From Sphingomonas sp. LM7 (lineage in GTDB: Bacteria > Pseudomonadota > Alphaproteobacteria > Sphingomonadales > Sphingomonadaceae), in assembly GCF_002002925.1 (NCBI RefSeq), contig NZ_CP019511.1, forward strand, positions 372,001-436,000: a DNA stretch of 64,000 nt. The letters are read 5' to 3'. The position numbers and the translations under genes are program-made. Position 1 is the stretch's first letter. Every line of letters starts with the position of its first letter. Below, piece after piece: positions 1 to 7,454 of this stretch. The notes under the pieces were generated by a model. It was not told the origin of the DNA, did no database searches, and was given only the letters and a program-made list of their open reading frames with translations.

Positions 1-116
1 TCGCGCTGGTCTGGGGCGGGGTGCGCACCTGGCGCGGCGGCGACCGTCAGAAAGGCGTGCTGATGATCGTCTGCGCGCTGGTGCTACTGGGCAATCTGCT
101 GATCTGGTCGCTATAG
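1..116 (+). CDS. C-terminal end of a membrane protein (partial)
   Basis: The window opens inside a gene read in the frame that starts at base 3. The last 37 codons end in TAG. The visible tail has a short basic stretch (RTWRGGDRQKG) followed by a hydrophobic segment (VLMIVCALVLLGNLLIW), so it finishes in a transmembrane helix close to the C-terminus. Nothing in the fragment identifies the family. The next gene starts 8 bases downstream, so the two are probably co-transcribed. Confidence 0.6.
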   Translation, partial: ALVWGGVRTWRGGDRQKGVLMIVCALVLLGNLLIWSL

Positions 117-124
117 GGCGCGCC

Positions 125-343
125 ATGCTCGATTCGGCCGGCCTCGCCATCCTTCGTTACGACACACCCGACCTGCATGTGGTCCATCGCGGCGGCTATG
201 TGCTGTGCGCGGTCAGCGGCGACAAGATCGCGCTGAGGGACCTCAAATATTGGAGCGTCGCCTATCAGGAAGCGTATCGCGGCGCCGAGGAGGCAAGCGC
301 TGCAGCGCAGGCTGGCGGCGCGCAGAATCTACTCAAGGGCTGA
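125..343 (+). CDS. DUF2093 family protein
   Basis: This 72-residue protein matches the alphaproteobacterial DUF2093 family as I know it. The central pattern is V-L-C-A-V-[ST]-G with I-x-L-x-x-L-x-Y-W-S-V, followed by Q-E-A-Y, here VLCAVSGDKIALRDLKYWSV then YQEAY. The single cysteine lies in the conserved V-L-C-A-V strand. No biochemical role is established for the family. The start is the ATG just after the upstream stop. The gene ends before a GC-rich hairpin that separates it from the convergent hydrolase. Confidence 0.85.
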   Translation: MLDSAGLAILRYDTPDLHVVHRGGYVLCAVSGDKIALRDLKYWSVAYQEAYRGAEEASAAAQAGGAQNLLKG

Positions 344-364
344 GACGGCGGTTCAGGTTTGTCG

Positions 365-385
365 GCCCCGGCACGAGGCCGGGGC
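365..385. repeat. Half copy of the GTCACCCCGGCC palindromic repeat
   Basis: The arms GCCCCGGC and GCCGGGGC enclose a 5-base loop, forming a stem of 8 GC pairs. The sequence is one arm of the dispersed repeat seen near 22.8, 23.8, 28.8 and 31.4 kb, without its inverted partner. It sits between two convergent genes and could act as a transcription stop for both. Confidence 0.6.
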
Positions 386-400
386 GACGGTCTGGTCCGT

Positions 401-1057
401 TCAGCGAATCGGCGAGTTAGGGTCGAGCCGCATGTCGAGATAGCGGTCCACCGAGCCCATCAGCTGCTCCATTTCGTCCTGGAAGAAATGGTTCGCCTGG
501 GGGATCGTGTCGTGGTGGATCGTGATGTGCTTCTGGGTGCGCAGCTTGTCGACCAGCTTCTGAGTCGCGGCCGGAGTGGCGACTTCGTCGCCTTCGCCCT
601 GGATGATGATGCCCGAGGACGGGCAGGGCGCAAGGAAGCTGAAATCATACATGTTCGCCGGCGGGGCGACCGAGATGAAGCCGCGGATCTCGGGGCGGCG
701 CATCAGCAGCTGCATGCCGATCCACGCGCCGAAGCTGACGCCGGCGATCCAAGTGGTCGAGGCTTCGGGGTGGAAGCTCTGCACCCAGTCGAGCGCCGAG
801 GCCGCGTCGCTGAGTTCGCCGATGCCATTGTCGAACGTGCCCTGGCTCTTGCCGACGCCGCGGAAATTGAAGCGCAGCGTGGCAAAGCCGCGGCGCTGGA
901 AGGTCTTGTAGAGCTCCTGAACGATGCGGTTGTTCATCGTGCCGCCCGCATTGGGATGCGGGTGGAGGATCATCGCAACGGGCGCGCGCGGACGCGGAGC
1001 GGGAGCGAAACGGCCTTCGAGGCGGCCCTCAGGACCGGGGAAGATTACTTCGGGCAA
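401..1057 (-). CDS. Alpha/beta hydrolase of the COG2945 type
   Basis: This serine-hydrolase fold protein of about 218 residues carries the family's early motif HPHPNAGGTMNN near residue 32. The nucleophile elbow is GVSFG (Ser108), with a likely acid Asp157 in GEGDEV and His190 in QANHFF. The substrate is unknown. I place the start at TTG 1057, giving MPEVIFPGPEG, because homologues begin at this strand. An ATG at 1138 would add a 27-residue basic extension reaching almost to the divergent desulfurase. The adjacency to Fe-S genes may be functional, but nothing in the protein shows that. Confidence 0.8.
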   Translation of the reverse strand: MPEVIFPGPEGRLEGRFAPAPRPRAPVAMILHPHPNAGGTMNNRIVQELYKTFQRRGFATLRFNFRGVGKSQGTFDNGIGELSDAASALDWVQSFHPEASTTWIAGVSFGAWIGMQLLMRRPEIRGFISVAPPANMYDFSFLAPCPSSGIIIQGEGDEVATPAATQKLVDKLRTQKHITIHHDTIPQANHFFQDEMEQLMGSVDRYLDMRLDPNSPIR

Positions 1058-1149
1058 TGTAAGCCTGCCTTGAAAATGGGGCGCGCAGTGGAGCGCGGGG
1101 AGTTGCGCGCTATATAGGCACCGCCGCCCTTCACGCAATTGGAACCAAC

Positions 1150-2226
1150 TTGGCCGACCGTATCTATCTGGACCATGCCGCGACGACGCCGATGACCCAA
1201 GCCGCGGTTGCGGCGGTTATCGAGGGCATGGCACGCTGGGCGAACCCGTCGTCGCCGCATGCCGAGGGGCGGGCGGCGCGGGCGGCGCTGGAGGCGGCGC
1301 GGGCGCGCATCGCGGCAGCCTATGGCTGGGCACACGAGCTGGTACTCACCTCCGGCGCGAGCGAGTCGCTGCATCTGGCGCTGACGCGATCGATGGCGGA
1401 GCATCGGCTGATCTCTGCAGTTGAGCATGATTCGGTGCTGCGGCATTCTGAAGGCGCCAAGGTGCTGCCGGTGGACGGAAACGGCATTCTAGATCTCGCC
1501 GCGCTGCGGGCGGCGCTCGAAGGCAAGGGCCGCACGTTGCTTTGCGTGCAATGGGCGAACAGCGAGACCGGGGTGCGCCAGCCGATCGCGGCGATCGCCG
1601 AATTGGTGCACGCCGCCGGCGGCATTCTGCTGGTTGATGCCGCGCAGATGCCGGCGCGGGCCGACGAGGCGGTGCTGCGCCATGCCGATCTTGTCGCGGT
1701 TTCCGCGCACAAGCGCGGCGGGCCGCCGGGGATCGGGGCTTTGCTGGTGCGTGATTTTGGCACGCTGCTGCCGATGGGCGGGCAGGAGAAGGGTTATCGC
1801 GCCGGCACCGAGAATCTGCCGGGTGCGCTCGGCTATGCCGCAGCGGTCGGCGAGCCGGAGGATCTGGCGCGGATGGCGCAGCTTCGGCACGGGCTGGAGC
1901 AGGCGATCCGCAGTGCCGGAGCCGAATTGGTAGGCGAAGCCAGCCCCCGCAGTCCGCTGATCGGCGCGTATCGGATGCCGGGCGTGTCGGCGGCGGCGCA
2001 GTTGATTCGGCTAGACCTAGGTGGAATTTCGGTTTCCGCAGGCAGCGCCTGTTCGTCGGGCAGCATGCGGCCGAGCCATGTGCTTTCGGCGATGGGCTGG
2101 CAGGACCCTGCGCTTCGCGAAGTGGTGCGGGTGAGCTTCGGTCGGTCCACGACCGAAGAGGAAGTGGTGCGCTTCGCCGAAGTGTGGTGCAGGACCGCCG
2201 ACGAAGCGCGGACGCGTGCGGCATGA
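1150..2226 (+). CDS. Cysteine desulfurase, class V aminotransferase (copy 1)
   Basis: This PLP-dependent enzyme would remove sulfur from L-cysteine for Fe-S clusters or thio-modifications. The sequence has the N-terminal YLDHAATTP motif, His93, the PLP lysine Lys188 in VSAHK and the persulfide cysteine Cys301 in SAGSACSSGS, so all catalytic residues are present. At 358 residues it is slightly short for IscS (about 400). The start appears to be TTG 1150, because YLDHAATT has to lie near the N-terminus. Its stop overlaps the next gene by ATGA, so the two desulfurases are translationally coupled. Which of the two acts as IscS cannot be told from sequence alone. Confidence 0.88.
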   Translation: MADRIYLDHAATTPMTQAAVAAVIEGMARWANPSSPHAEGRAARAALEAARARIAAAYGWAHELVLTSGASESLHLALTRSMAEHRLISAVEHDSVLRHSEGAKVLPVDGNGILDLAALRAALEGKGRTLLCVQWANSETGVRQPIAAIAELVHAAGGILLVDAAQMPARADEAVLRHADLVAVSAHKRGGPPGIGALLVRDFGTLLPMGGQEKGYRAGTENLPGALGYAAAVGEPEDLARMAQLRHGLEQAIRSAGAELVGEASPRSPLIGAYRMPGVSAAAQLIRLDLGGISVSAGSACSSGSMRPSHVLSAMGWQDPALREVVRVSFGRSTTEEEVVRFAEVWCRTADEARTRAA

Positions 2227-3314
2227 CCTATCTCGATTATCAGGCGACCACGCCGCTCGCGCCAGAGGCGCTCGCCGCGATGCTGCCCTGGCTTGAGAGC
2301 CAGCACGCCAATCCGCATTCTGCGCATGCGCCGGGGCGTGCCGCCAAGGCAGTTGTCGAGGTCGCGCGCGAAGATGTCGCAGCATTGATGCCCGACGGCG
2401 GAACGGTGAGCTTCACCAGCGGCGCGACCGAAGCGCTCAACTGGGCGGTCAAGGGCACGGCGGGACCGATCGTCACGCTGGCGACCGAGCATGCCGCGGT
2501 GCTCGACACGGTTGCGGCGGAAGCGCGTAAGGGCCGCGAAGTAACGGTGCTGCCGGTAGGAAGCGATGGGCTGGTGGATTTCGCGGCGGCGCGCGCGGCG
2601 ATCCGGCCGGGCACCGGGCTGGTCGCGGCGATGCTGGTCAATAATGAGATCGGCACGATCCAGCCGGTCGAGCAGCTTGCCGAGCTGGCGAAAGCAGCGA
2701 GGGCGCTGTTCCTGTGCGACGCAGTGCAGGGCTATGGCCGGGTGCTGATCCCCCAGGGCTGCGATCTGGTCGCGGTGTCGGCGCACAAGATCCATGGGCC
2801 CAAGGGCGTCGGCGCGCTGTGGATACGCGACGGCGTCGTGCTGGAGCCGCTGCTCCACGGCGGCGGGCAGGAGCCCGGCGGGCGATCGGGAACGCTGTCG
2901 CCGGCACTATGCGCTGGGTTCGGCGCGGCGGCGCGGCTCGCCAAGCAGCGCTTCGGGGCGGATCATGCCCATGCCGAGCAGCTGTTTCGCGCCGCGCTGG
3001 CGCATATGGGCAGCGACTGGAACCTCAACGGATCGCGCGACGAGCGTTACCACGGCAATCTCAACCTTCGCCGCGACGGGCTCGACGTTGCGCGCCTGAT
3101 GTCCGACCTGCGCGATATCGCCTTCTCGGCGGGATCGGCCTGTGCGAGCGGATCCGGTCGGCCGAGTCATGTGCTGCGCGCGATCGGGCTGAGCGACGGC
3201 GAGGCGCGGTCAAGCATCCGGCTGGGGTTGGGGCGGACCACCAGCGAAGAGGAATTGATGACGGCGCTCGACCGGATCACCGCCGCGGCGCGATCGCAGA
3301 AGGTCGCGGCATGA
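2223..3314 (+). CDS. Cysteine desulfurase, class V aminotransferase (copy 2)
   Basis: This is a second NifS/IscS-like enzyme of 363 residues. It shows YLDYQATTP at the N-terminus, His90 in TEHAAVLD, the PLP lysine Lys189 in VSAHKIHGPKG, the HGGGQEPGGRSGT loop and the persulfide cysteine Cys307 in SAGSACASGS. The ATG overlaps the stop of copy 1, and its own stop overlaps the ferredoxin ATG, giving a tight three-gene unit. The two copies are clearly divergent paralogues rather than a recent duplication: their motifs match but the rest differs. No IscU, SufB, SufC or SufD gene is nearby. Confidence 0.9.
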   Translation: MTYLDYQATTPLAPEALAAMLPWLESQHANPHSAHAPGRAAKAVVEVAREDVAALMPDGGTVSFTSGATEALNWAVKGTAGPIVTLATEHAAVLDTVAAEARKGREVTVLPVGSDGLVDFAAARAAIRPGTGLVAAMLVNNEIGTIQPVEQLAELAKAARALFLCDAVQGYGRVLIPQGCDLVAVSAHKIHGPKGVGALWIRDGVVLEPLLHGGGQEPGGRSGTLSPALCAGFGAAARLAKQRFGADHAHAEQLFRAALAHMGSDWNLNGSRDERYHGNLNLRRDGLDVARLMSDLRDIAFSAGSACASGSGRPSHVLRAIGLSDGEARSSIRLGLGRTTSEEELMTALDRITAAARSQKVAA

Positions 3315-3646
3315 TCCGGGTGCGGTTCGTCAGTGCCGATGGCGGCGAGACCCGTGAGGCCGAGGCGGCCGATGGCGCCATCCTGCTCGACGTGGCGCAG
3401 AATGCCGGTCAGCCGCTGGAGGGCACTTGCGAGGGGCAGATGTCGTGCTCGACCTGCCATGTGCTCGTCGCCGCGGAAGACTTTCCCAAACTGCCACGCG
3501 CGAGCGAGGAGGAAGAGGATATGCTCGATCTCGCAGTCGGCGCGGCGCGGACCAGCCGGCTCGCCTGCCAGATACTGCTGACTCCCGATCTCGACGGTCT
3601 GACCGTGCGCATGCCGCCCCAACACCGCGACATGCAGGGGCGCTGA
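3311..3646 (+). CDS. 2Fe-2S ferredoxin, adrenodoxin type
   Basis: This 111-residue electron carrier has the C-x5-C-x2-C spacing of adrenodoxin/Fdx proteins (Cys40, Cys46, Cys49) and the distant fourth ligand Cys86 in RLACQ. The acidic patch ASEEEEDML between them is the usual partner-docking helix. Ferredoxins of this class donate electrons during Fe-S cluster assembly on IscU-like scaffolds. Coupling to two cysteine desulfurases by ATGA overlap fits that job. The C-terminus ends in VRMPPQH, typical for the family. Confidence 0.9.
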   Translation: MIRVRFVSADGGETREAEAADGAILLDVAQNAGQPLEGTCEGQMSCSTCHVLVAAEDFPKLPRASEEEEDMLDLAVGAARTSRLACQILLTPDLDGLTVRMPPQHRDMQGR

Positions 3647-3685
3647 GCCGCCGGAACGGGCTCGGACCTGCTTCGTTTCCACGCG

Positions 3686-4111
3686 GTGCCGAAGCAGACG
3701 ATCCGCCAGACCCTGTACGTAATCGGCTGCCGCATCTCGGATAGCGTCGCCAATCTCGCCGCGCATCCGATGGCGCAGATCGTCGTGGTGGTTCTCTGCC
3801 TCTCCTGGTTCCTGCTGCCGATCGGCGACGAGGCGACCGAGGTACTCACGCTGGTGCTGTCGGTGATGGCGATCACGCTCACCCAGATGGTGCTCAATCA
3901 GCAGAAGCGGCACGAGGCGGCGCTCCACTTCAAGATCGATGAGCTGATCCACGGCCTCAAAGGTGCGCGCGACGAAGTGATGGGCATCGAAAGCAAGAGC
4001 GAGGCCGAGCTCGAAGCCCTGCGCATCACCGGCGACAAGGCCGAAGAGGTGCTCGCCGAGCGGCGCAGCAAGAGCGTCGTCACCACCGGTCGCGACGATC
4101 GGCCGCACTGA
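3686..4111 (+). CDS. Low-affinity iron permease-like small membrane protein
   Basis: This 141-residue protein has two predicted membrane helices (about residues 28-44 and 52-70) and a polar, probably coiled C-terminal half. It contains the features of the bacterial low-affinity iron permease family: HPMAQIVVVVLCLSWF, then TLVLSVMAITLTQMVLNQQ, then an alternating acidic/basic helix with KIDELIHGL. Iron transport by these bacterial members is not well proven. The start is GTG 3686. Context next to Fe-S genes is suggestive only. Confidence 0.7.
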   Translation: MPKQTIRQTLYVIGCRISDSVANLAAHPMAQIVVVVLCLSWFLLPIGDEATEVLTLVLSVMAITLTQMVLNQQKRHEAALHFKIDELIHGLKGARDEVMGIESKSEAELEALRITGDKAEEVLAERRSKSVVTTGRDDRPH

Positions 4112-4191
4112 CTCGCGGCACACGGAACCAACCTGCCGTTTCGGGATTGCAATGGACCTAGGGGTTTACCCTGGGAATCGGGAGAGTGCGC

Positions 4192-4473
4192 ATGAAGATT
4201 CTGACCCTCGTCGCAGCGGCGGCTGCAGCCTTGTTGGCGGTTCCGGCCGCATCGGCCTCTGCGGCGCCGGCGGCGACCAGCGCGATTACGGCGGCCGCCT
4301 TCGCCGCCAGTGCCACTGCGATCACCACGCAGGATGGCCGCCGCTGGAACCGCGACGAACGCCGGTACGACCGCCGCCGCCACCGTCGGGCCTATACCCG
4401 CACAGTCTGCAGCCGCAAATGGCGCAACGGTCATCGCGTCCGCGTTTGCCGCAAGGTACGCGCCTATCGGTGA
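4192..4473 (+). CDS. Small secreted, strongly basic protein
   Basis: I do not recognise a named family. The 93-residue product starts with a clear Sec signal (KILTLVAAAAAALLAVPAASASA) and is followed by an Ala/Thr-rich linker. The last 45 residues are extremely rich in arginine (RRYDRRRHRRAYTRTVC). Two cysteines lie 12 residues apart in the tail (TVCSRKW and RVCRKV) and could form a disulfide in the periplasm. The ATG at 4192 has GGGAG 5-9 bases upstream. A GTG two codons earlier is less well placed. Confidence 0.7.
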   Translation: MKILTLVAAAAAALLAVPAASASAAPAATSAITAAAFAASATAITTQDGRRWNRDERRYDRRRHRRAYTRTVCSRKWRNGHRVRVCRKVRAYR

Positions 4474-4544
4474 TGCGAAGACGGGAGCGCGCAAATCGGG
4501 CGCTCCCGCCCTTGCCTAGCCGAAACACTTCGCCCATATGCGCC

Positions 4545-4638
4545 GCGGGAGTCGGGCGGACGTGGTCGTCGCCAACCTGGTCAGATCCGGAAGGAAGCAG
4601 CCACAACGATTTCGCCGCGGGTCGTTCCGGCTCCCACC
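4545..4638 (+). ncRNA. ffs: Signal recognition particle RNA, small (4.5S) type
   Basis: The hallmark SRP domain IV loop is present at 4579-4605: GGTCAGATCCGGAAGGAAGC followed by AGCC. The flanks fold into the expected long hairpin: 4547-4555 (GGGAGTCGG) pairs with 4627-4635 (CCGGCTCCC) with one G-U pair. The ends given are estimates from that stem. The RNA binds Ffh, whose gene lies near 35.2 kb, and pairs functionally with FtsY near 30.4 kb. Location upstream of dnaX matches the order common in Alphaproteobacteria. Confidence 0.9.
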
Positions 4639-4680
4639 ATTGGTGCGCGTTGACTTGCAGTCCGCGAATGCCGACGTTCC

Positions 4681-4722
4681 ACACAGGGCGATGATCCAGC
4701 TACACAGGGCGATGATCCAGCT
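4681..4722 (+). repeat. Perfect 21-bp tandem duplication over a start codon
   Basis: Two identical 21-base units lie back to back (4681-4701 and 4702-4722). Each contains ACAGGG and an ATG followed by ATCCAGCT. The unit length is a multiple of three, so it duplicates the translation start region of the antitoxin gene in frame. The protein can start as MIQLHRAMIQL or MIQL. Confidence 0.95.
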
Positions 4723-4918
4723 ACAGCTTCCCGACGAAATGCAGGCGAGGCTTGAAGCGCGTGCGCGCGATTCCGATTACGCAGATGTCGCGGATTACCT
4801 GCGCGATCTGATCAGCGCACAGTTGGATGACAGCCGGGAAATGACGCTGGAACTCGCAAAGGCACTTGAAGAGGGCGAGGCGAGCGGGATCGACCCTCGA
4901 AAGCGCTGGATCAAGTGA
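4691..4918 (+). CDS. parD: ParD-like ribbon-helix-helix antitoxin
   Basis: The product (75 residues from ATG 4691, 68 from ATG 4712) has the ParD layout. A short beta strand for DNA contact (MIQLQLPDEM) is followed by a helix-turn-helix-like RHH body (LEARARDSDYADVADYLRDLI) and an acidic toxin-binding tail (LEEGEASGIDPRKRW). Family members repress their own operon and neutralise ParE. The stop overlaps the GTG of the downstream toxin remnant, the standard parDE arrangement. A reading frame open further upstream runs through the SRP RNA and is not part of the gene. Confidence 0.8.
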   Translation: MIQLHRAMIQLQLPDEMQARLEARARDSDYADVADYLRDLISAQLDDSREMTLELAKALEEGEASGIDPRKRWIK

Positions 4919-5116
4919 GGCGCGTCATCTCGGTCCAAGCCGGCCGAGATCTGGAAGCCATGTATCACCTTACGAAAGAGCGTTGGGGCATCGCGCCAGC
5001 GGCTATCGCCGATTGCGAAATGGCAGTCACCTGATCTCTATCGGTCGATTGGCGACACGATCACCATTCAGCGCGTGCTCCATGAGCGGATGGACGCGCT
5101 TCGCCATTTGCCCTGA
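4915..5116 (+). pseudogene. parE: Decayed ParE/RelE-family toxin
   Basis: The GTG start overlaps the parD stop. The first frame gives a ParE-like N-terminus (AGRDLEAMYHLTKERWGI) but reaches TGA at 5032-5034. A second frame contains the family's core SGYRRLRNGSHLI. A third gives the C-terminus TITIQRVLHERMDALRHL before TGA at 5114. Roughly 30-40 codons expected between the N-terminus and the core are missing. The toxin is therefore disrupted by one internal deletion and a further frame change, while the antitoxin frame remains intact. Confidence 0.8.
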
Positions 5117-5156
5117 TCCTTCGACAAGCTGCGCCCGCCAGCCTACATAGGCGTCG

Positions 5157-6779
5157 ATGTCCGATTCCCTCCTTGGCCTCGACGAACCGCCCCAGCCCAA
5201 GCAGGAGGCGTATCGCGTCCTTGCGCGAAAGTATCGCCCGCAGACCTTCTCCGAGTTGATCGGGCAGGATGCGATGGTCACGACGCTGGGCAACGCGATC
5301 AAGCGCGACCGGCTTGCCCATGCCTTCCTGCTCACCGGAGTCCGCGGAGTCGGCAAGACCTCGACTGCGCGGCTGATCGCCAAGGCGCTCAACTGCATCG
5401 GGCCGGACGGGCAGGGCGGGCCGACGATCGATCCGTGCGGCGTGTGCGAGCCGTGCCGCGCGATCGCGGAGGGGCGCCATATCGACGTCATCGAGATGGA
5501 TGCCGCGAGCCATACCGGCATCGACGATATCCGCGAGATCATCGAGGCGTCGCGCTATTCGGCGGTGTCGGCGCGCTACAAGATCTACATCATCGACGAA
5601 GTCCATATGCTGTCCAAGGCCGCGTTCAACGGCCTGCTCAAGACGCTCGAGGAGCCGCCGGCGCATGTGAAGTTCCTGTTCGCCACCACCGAGGTGAACA
5701 AGGTGCCGGTGACCGTGCTGTCGCGGTGCCAGCGCTTCGACTTGCGGCGGATCCCGGCGGAAATGCTCGCAGGGCATTTTGCGCGCGTCTCCCAGGCCGA
5801 GGGCGTCGAAGCCGAGCCCGATGCGCTGGCGCTGATCGCGCGCGCGGCCGAGGGATCGGCGCGCGACGGGCTGTCGATCCTCGACCAGGCGATCGCGCAT
5901 GCGGGCCTGGAAGGCGGCGGCGTGCGCGCCGAGGCGGTGCGGGCGATGCTCGGACTGTCCGACCGCGGGGCGATCCGATCGTTGTTCGGGCTGCTGCTCG
6001 CGGGCGATGCGCTCGGTGCGCTCGCGGCGCTGCGCGGGCAATATGATCTGGGTGTCGATCCGCAGGCGGTGCTGCGCACGCTGCTGGAGACAGTGCATGG
6101 CGTGACGCTGGCGAAGCTCGGCACGGATGCCGGCGCAGGCCAGTCGGCCGAAGAATTGAAGGCGCTGCAGGATTGGGCGGCGGGCCTGTCCTTCCCCGCG
6201 CTGCACCGGCTGTGGCAGCTGCTGCTGCGCGGGCATGACGAAGTCGCCAAGGCGGCGCTGCCGATCGAAGCCTGTGAAATGGCGCTGCTGCGGGTGATCC
6301 ACGCCTCGCAGCTGCCCGATCCGGGCGAACTGGCGCGGCAGATCGCCAGCGGCAGCGTGAGCGTGTCCGCGCCTGCCGCGGCCCCCGCCAAGCCTGCCGA
6401 ACCGGCGATGCCGTCGAGTATTGCCGAACTGGCTGCCCGTCTGGAGGCCGCGAAGCGTTTCCAGCTCGCGCAGCAGGTGCGCGATTATCTGCGGCCGGTG
6501 AAGTTCGACGGATCCGAATTCGAATTCGGTGCGGCGCGCGAGTTGCCCCAGGACTTCATCCGCGAACTGGGCACCGCGCTTCGCGACGCGACCGGGGTCA
6601 ATTGGCGGCTCAAGTGCGTTGACGATGCAGGCGCGCCGACGCTGCGCGAGCAGGCGGCGGCGAACGAAGCCGCAGAACGCGCGGCGGTGCTGGGTTCGCC
6701 GGTGGTCGCCGCTGCGATGGAAGCCTTTCCCGATGCCGAGCTGATCGGCTGGAACAATGTACGGAGTAATCAGGCATGA
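5157..6779 (+). CDS. dnaX: DNA polymerase III subunits gamma/tau
   Basis: This is the clamp-loader ATPase of the replisome. The sequence shows the family N-terminus VLARKYRPQTF, a Walker A GVRGVGKTS (residues 61-69), a zinc module of Cys80, Cys94, Cys97 and Cys100, Walker B IIDEVHML, and the ATT/sensor region FATTEVNKVPVTVLSRCQRFD. After about residue 370 it becomes Ala/Pro-rich and then a tau-like C-terminal domain. At 540 residues it is near the alphaproteobacterial norm. I saw no A-rich slippery heptamer for a separate gamma product. The stop overlaps the ybaB start. Confidence 0.95.
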   Translation: MSDSLLGLDEPPQPKQEAYRVLARKYRPQTFSELIGQDAMVTTLGNAIKRDRLAHAFLLTGVRGVGKTSTARLIAKALNCIGPDGQGGPTIDPCGVCEPCRAIAEGRHIDVIEMDAASHTGIDDIREIIEASRYSAVSARYKIYIIDEVHMLSKAAFNGLLKTLEEPPAHVKFLFATTEVNKVPVTVLSRCQRFDLRRIPAEMLAGHFARVSQAEGVEAEPDALALIARAAEGSARDGLSILDQAIAHAGLEGGGVRAEAVRAMLGLSDRGAIRSLFGLLLAGDALGALAALRGQYDLGVDPQAVLRTLLETVHGVTLAKLGTDAGAGQSAEELKALQDWAAGLSFPALHRLWQLLLRGHDEVAKAALPIEACEMALLRVIHASQLPDPGELARQIASGSVSVSAPAAAPAKPAEPAMPSSIAELAARLEAAKRFQLAQQVRDYLRPVKFDGSEFEFGAARELPQDFIRELGTALRDATGVNWRLKCVDDAGAPTLREQAAANEAAERAAVLGSPVVAAAMEAFPDAELIGWNNVRSNQA

Positions 6780-7099
6780 AGAGCCTCGAAGACATCATGG
6801 CGATGGCGCAGAACGTCCAGGCCGAACTCACCAAGGCACAGGCCAATCTCGACACGATCGAAGTCGAGGGCGCTTCGGGCGGTGGGCTGGTGAAGGTCAA
6901 GGCGAGCGCCAAGGGCCGGGTGATTGGAATCGACATCGACGAATCGCTGCTCGCCCCGTCCGAGAAGGGTATGCTCGAGGATCTGGTCGCCGCGGCATTC
7001 AACGATGCGCGGGCCAAGGCAGATGCGGCTTCGGCCACCGAAATGTCGAAAATGAGCAGCGGCTTGCCGCTGCCGCCGGGGTTCAAGCTGCCCTTCTGA
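6776..7099 (+). CDS. ybaB: YbaB/EbfC family nucleoid-associated protein
   Basis: This 107-residue DNA-binding protein has the usual features: an N-terminal helix (MAQNVQAELTKAQANL), then EGASGGGLVKVKASAKGRVIGIDID, then EDLVAAAFNDARAKAD, and a C-terminal LPLPPGFKLPF. Members bind DNA as dimers and are nearly always encoded after dnaX, as here, with a 4-base ATGA overlap. Its role in recombination repair or nucleoid shaping is known only for some homologues. Confidence 0.93.
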   Translation: MKSLEDIMAMAQNVQAELTKAQANLDTIEVEGASGGGLVKVKASAKGRVIGIDIDESLLAPSEKGMLEDLVAAAFNDARAKADAASATEMSKMSSGLPLPPGFKLPF

Positions 7100-7110
7100 T
7101 CGTCGCAGGC

Positions 7111-7136
7111 GGAACAATCGGCCCAGCCTCTCGGTT
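7111..7136 (+). promoter_or_regulatory. Possible EcfG (general stress) promoter
   Basis: GGAAC at 7111-7115 and GTT at 7134-7136 are separated by 18 bases. This matches the GGAAC-N16/17-CGTT pattern used by the EcfG sigma factor of Alphaproteobacteria except that the first base of the -10 box is G. It lies 34 bases before a small membrane protein gene. Confidence 0.4.
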
Positions 7137-7169
7137 CGTGCGATCACGTAATCGAGGGAGTGAGTTTTC

Positions 7170-7454
7170 ATGGCCGATCGAATTGTAGAGCGTACCGATG
7201 GCGTCACCGCCGAGCGCGTTACCGAGACCAGCAGCCCGAGCACGGTGGTGGTCGAGCGGCGCGGTGGCGGTGGCGGGCTGCTGGTCGGGCTCGTGCTGTT
7301 GATCGCCTTGGTGATCGGCGGCGTCTATCTGTACAACCAGAACAACCGCGAGAACGCCAAGACCAACGCGGTTACCGAAGCCGCCGGTAGCGTGAGCGAT
7401 GCCGCGAAGGATGTCGGTGGTGCCGCGAAGGATGCCGCCAAGAAGGTCGAATAG
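7170..7454 (+). CDS. Small single-pass membrane protein
   Basis: I do not recognise a named family. The 94-residue product has a charged N-terminal region, a glycine run (RRGGGGG), one hydrophobic helix (LLVGLVLLIALVIGGVYLY, about residues 37-55) and a C-terminal tail with DAAKDVGGAAKDAAKKV repeats. The tail resembles the amphipathic helices of stress-type proteins such as CsbD or LEA-like proteins, but this is only a resemblance. GGGAG upstream serves as ribosome site. The gene is convergent with mtgA, and only the two stop codons separate them. Confidence 0.7.
   Translation: MADRIVERTDGVTAERVTETSSPSTVVVERRGGGGGLLVGLVLLIALVIGGVYLYNQNNRENAKTNAVTEAAGSVSDAAKDVGGAAKDAAKKVE

Noticed and set aside
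4538..4690. N-terminal extension of parD
   Set aside because: The extra codons lie in the SRP RNA, whose fold and domain IV sequence are unmistakable.
5061..6302. Long minus-strand open frame of 413 codons opposite dnaX
   Set aside because: It is low-complexity Arg/His/Ala sequence typical of the antisense of a GC-rich gene, and dnaX on the other strand has full motifs.
5157..6779. Programmed frameshift in dnaX for a short gamma form
   Set aside because: There is no A-rich slippery heptamer or clear downstream hairpin after the ATPase domain.
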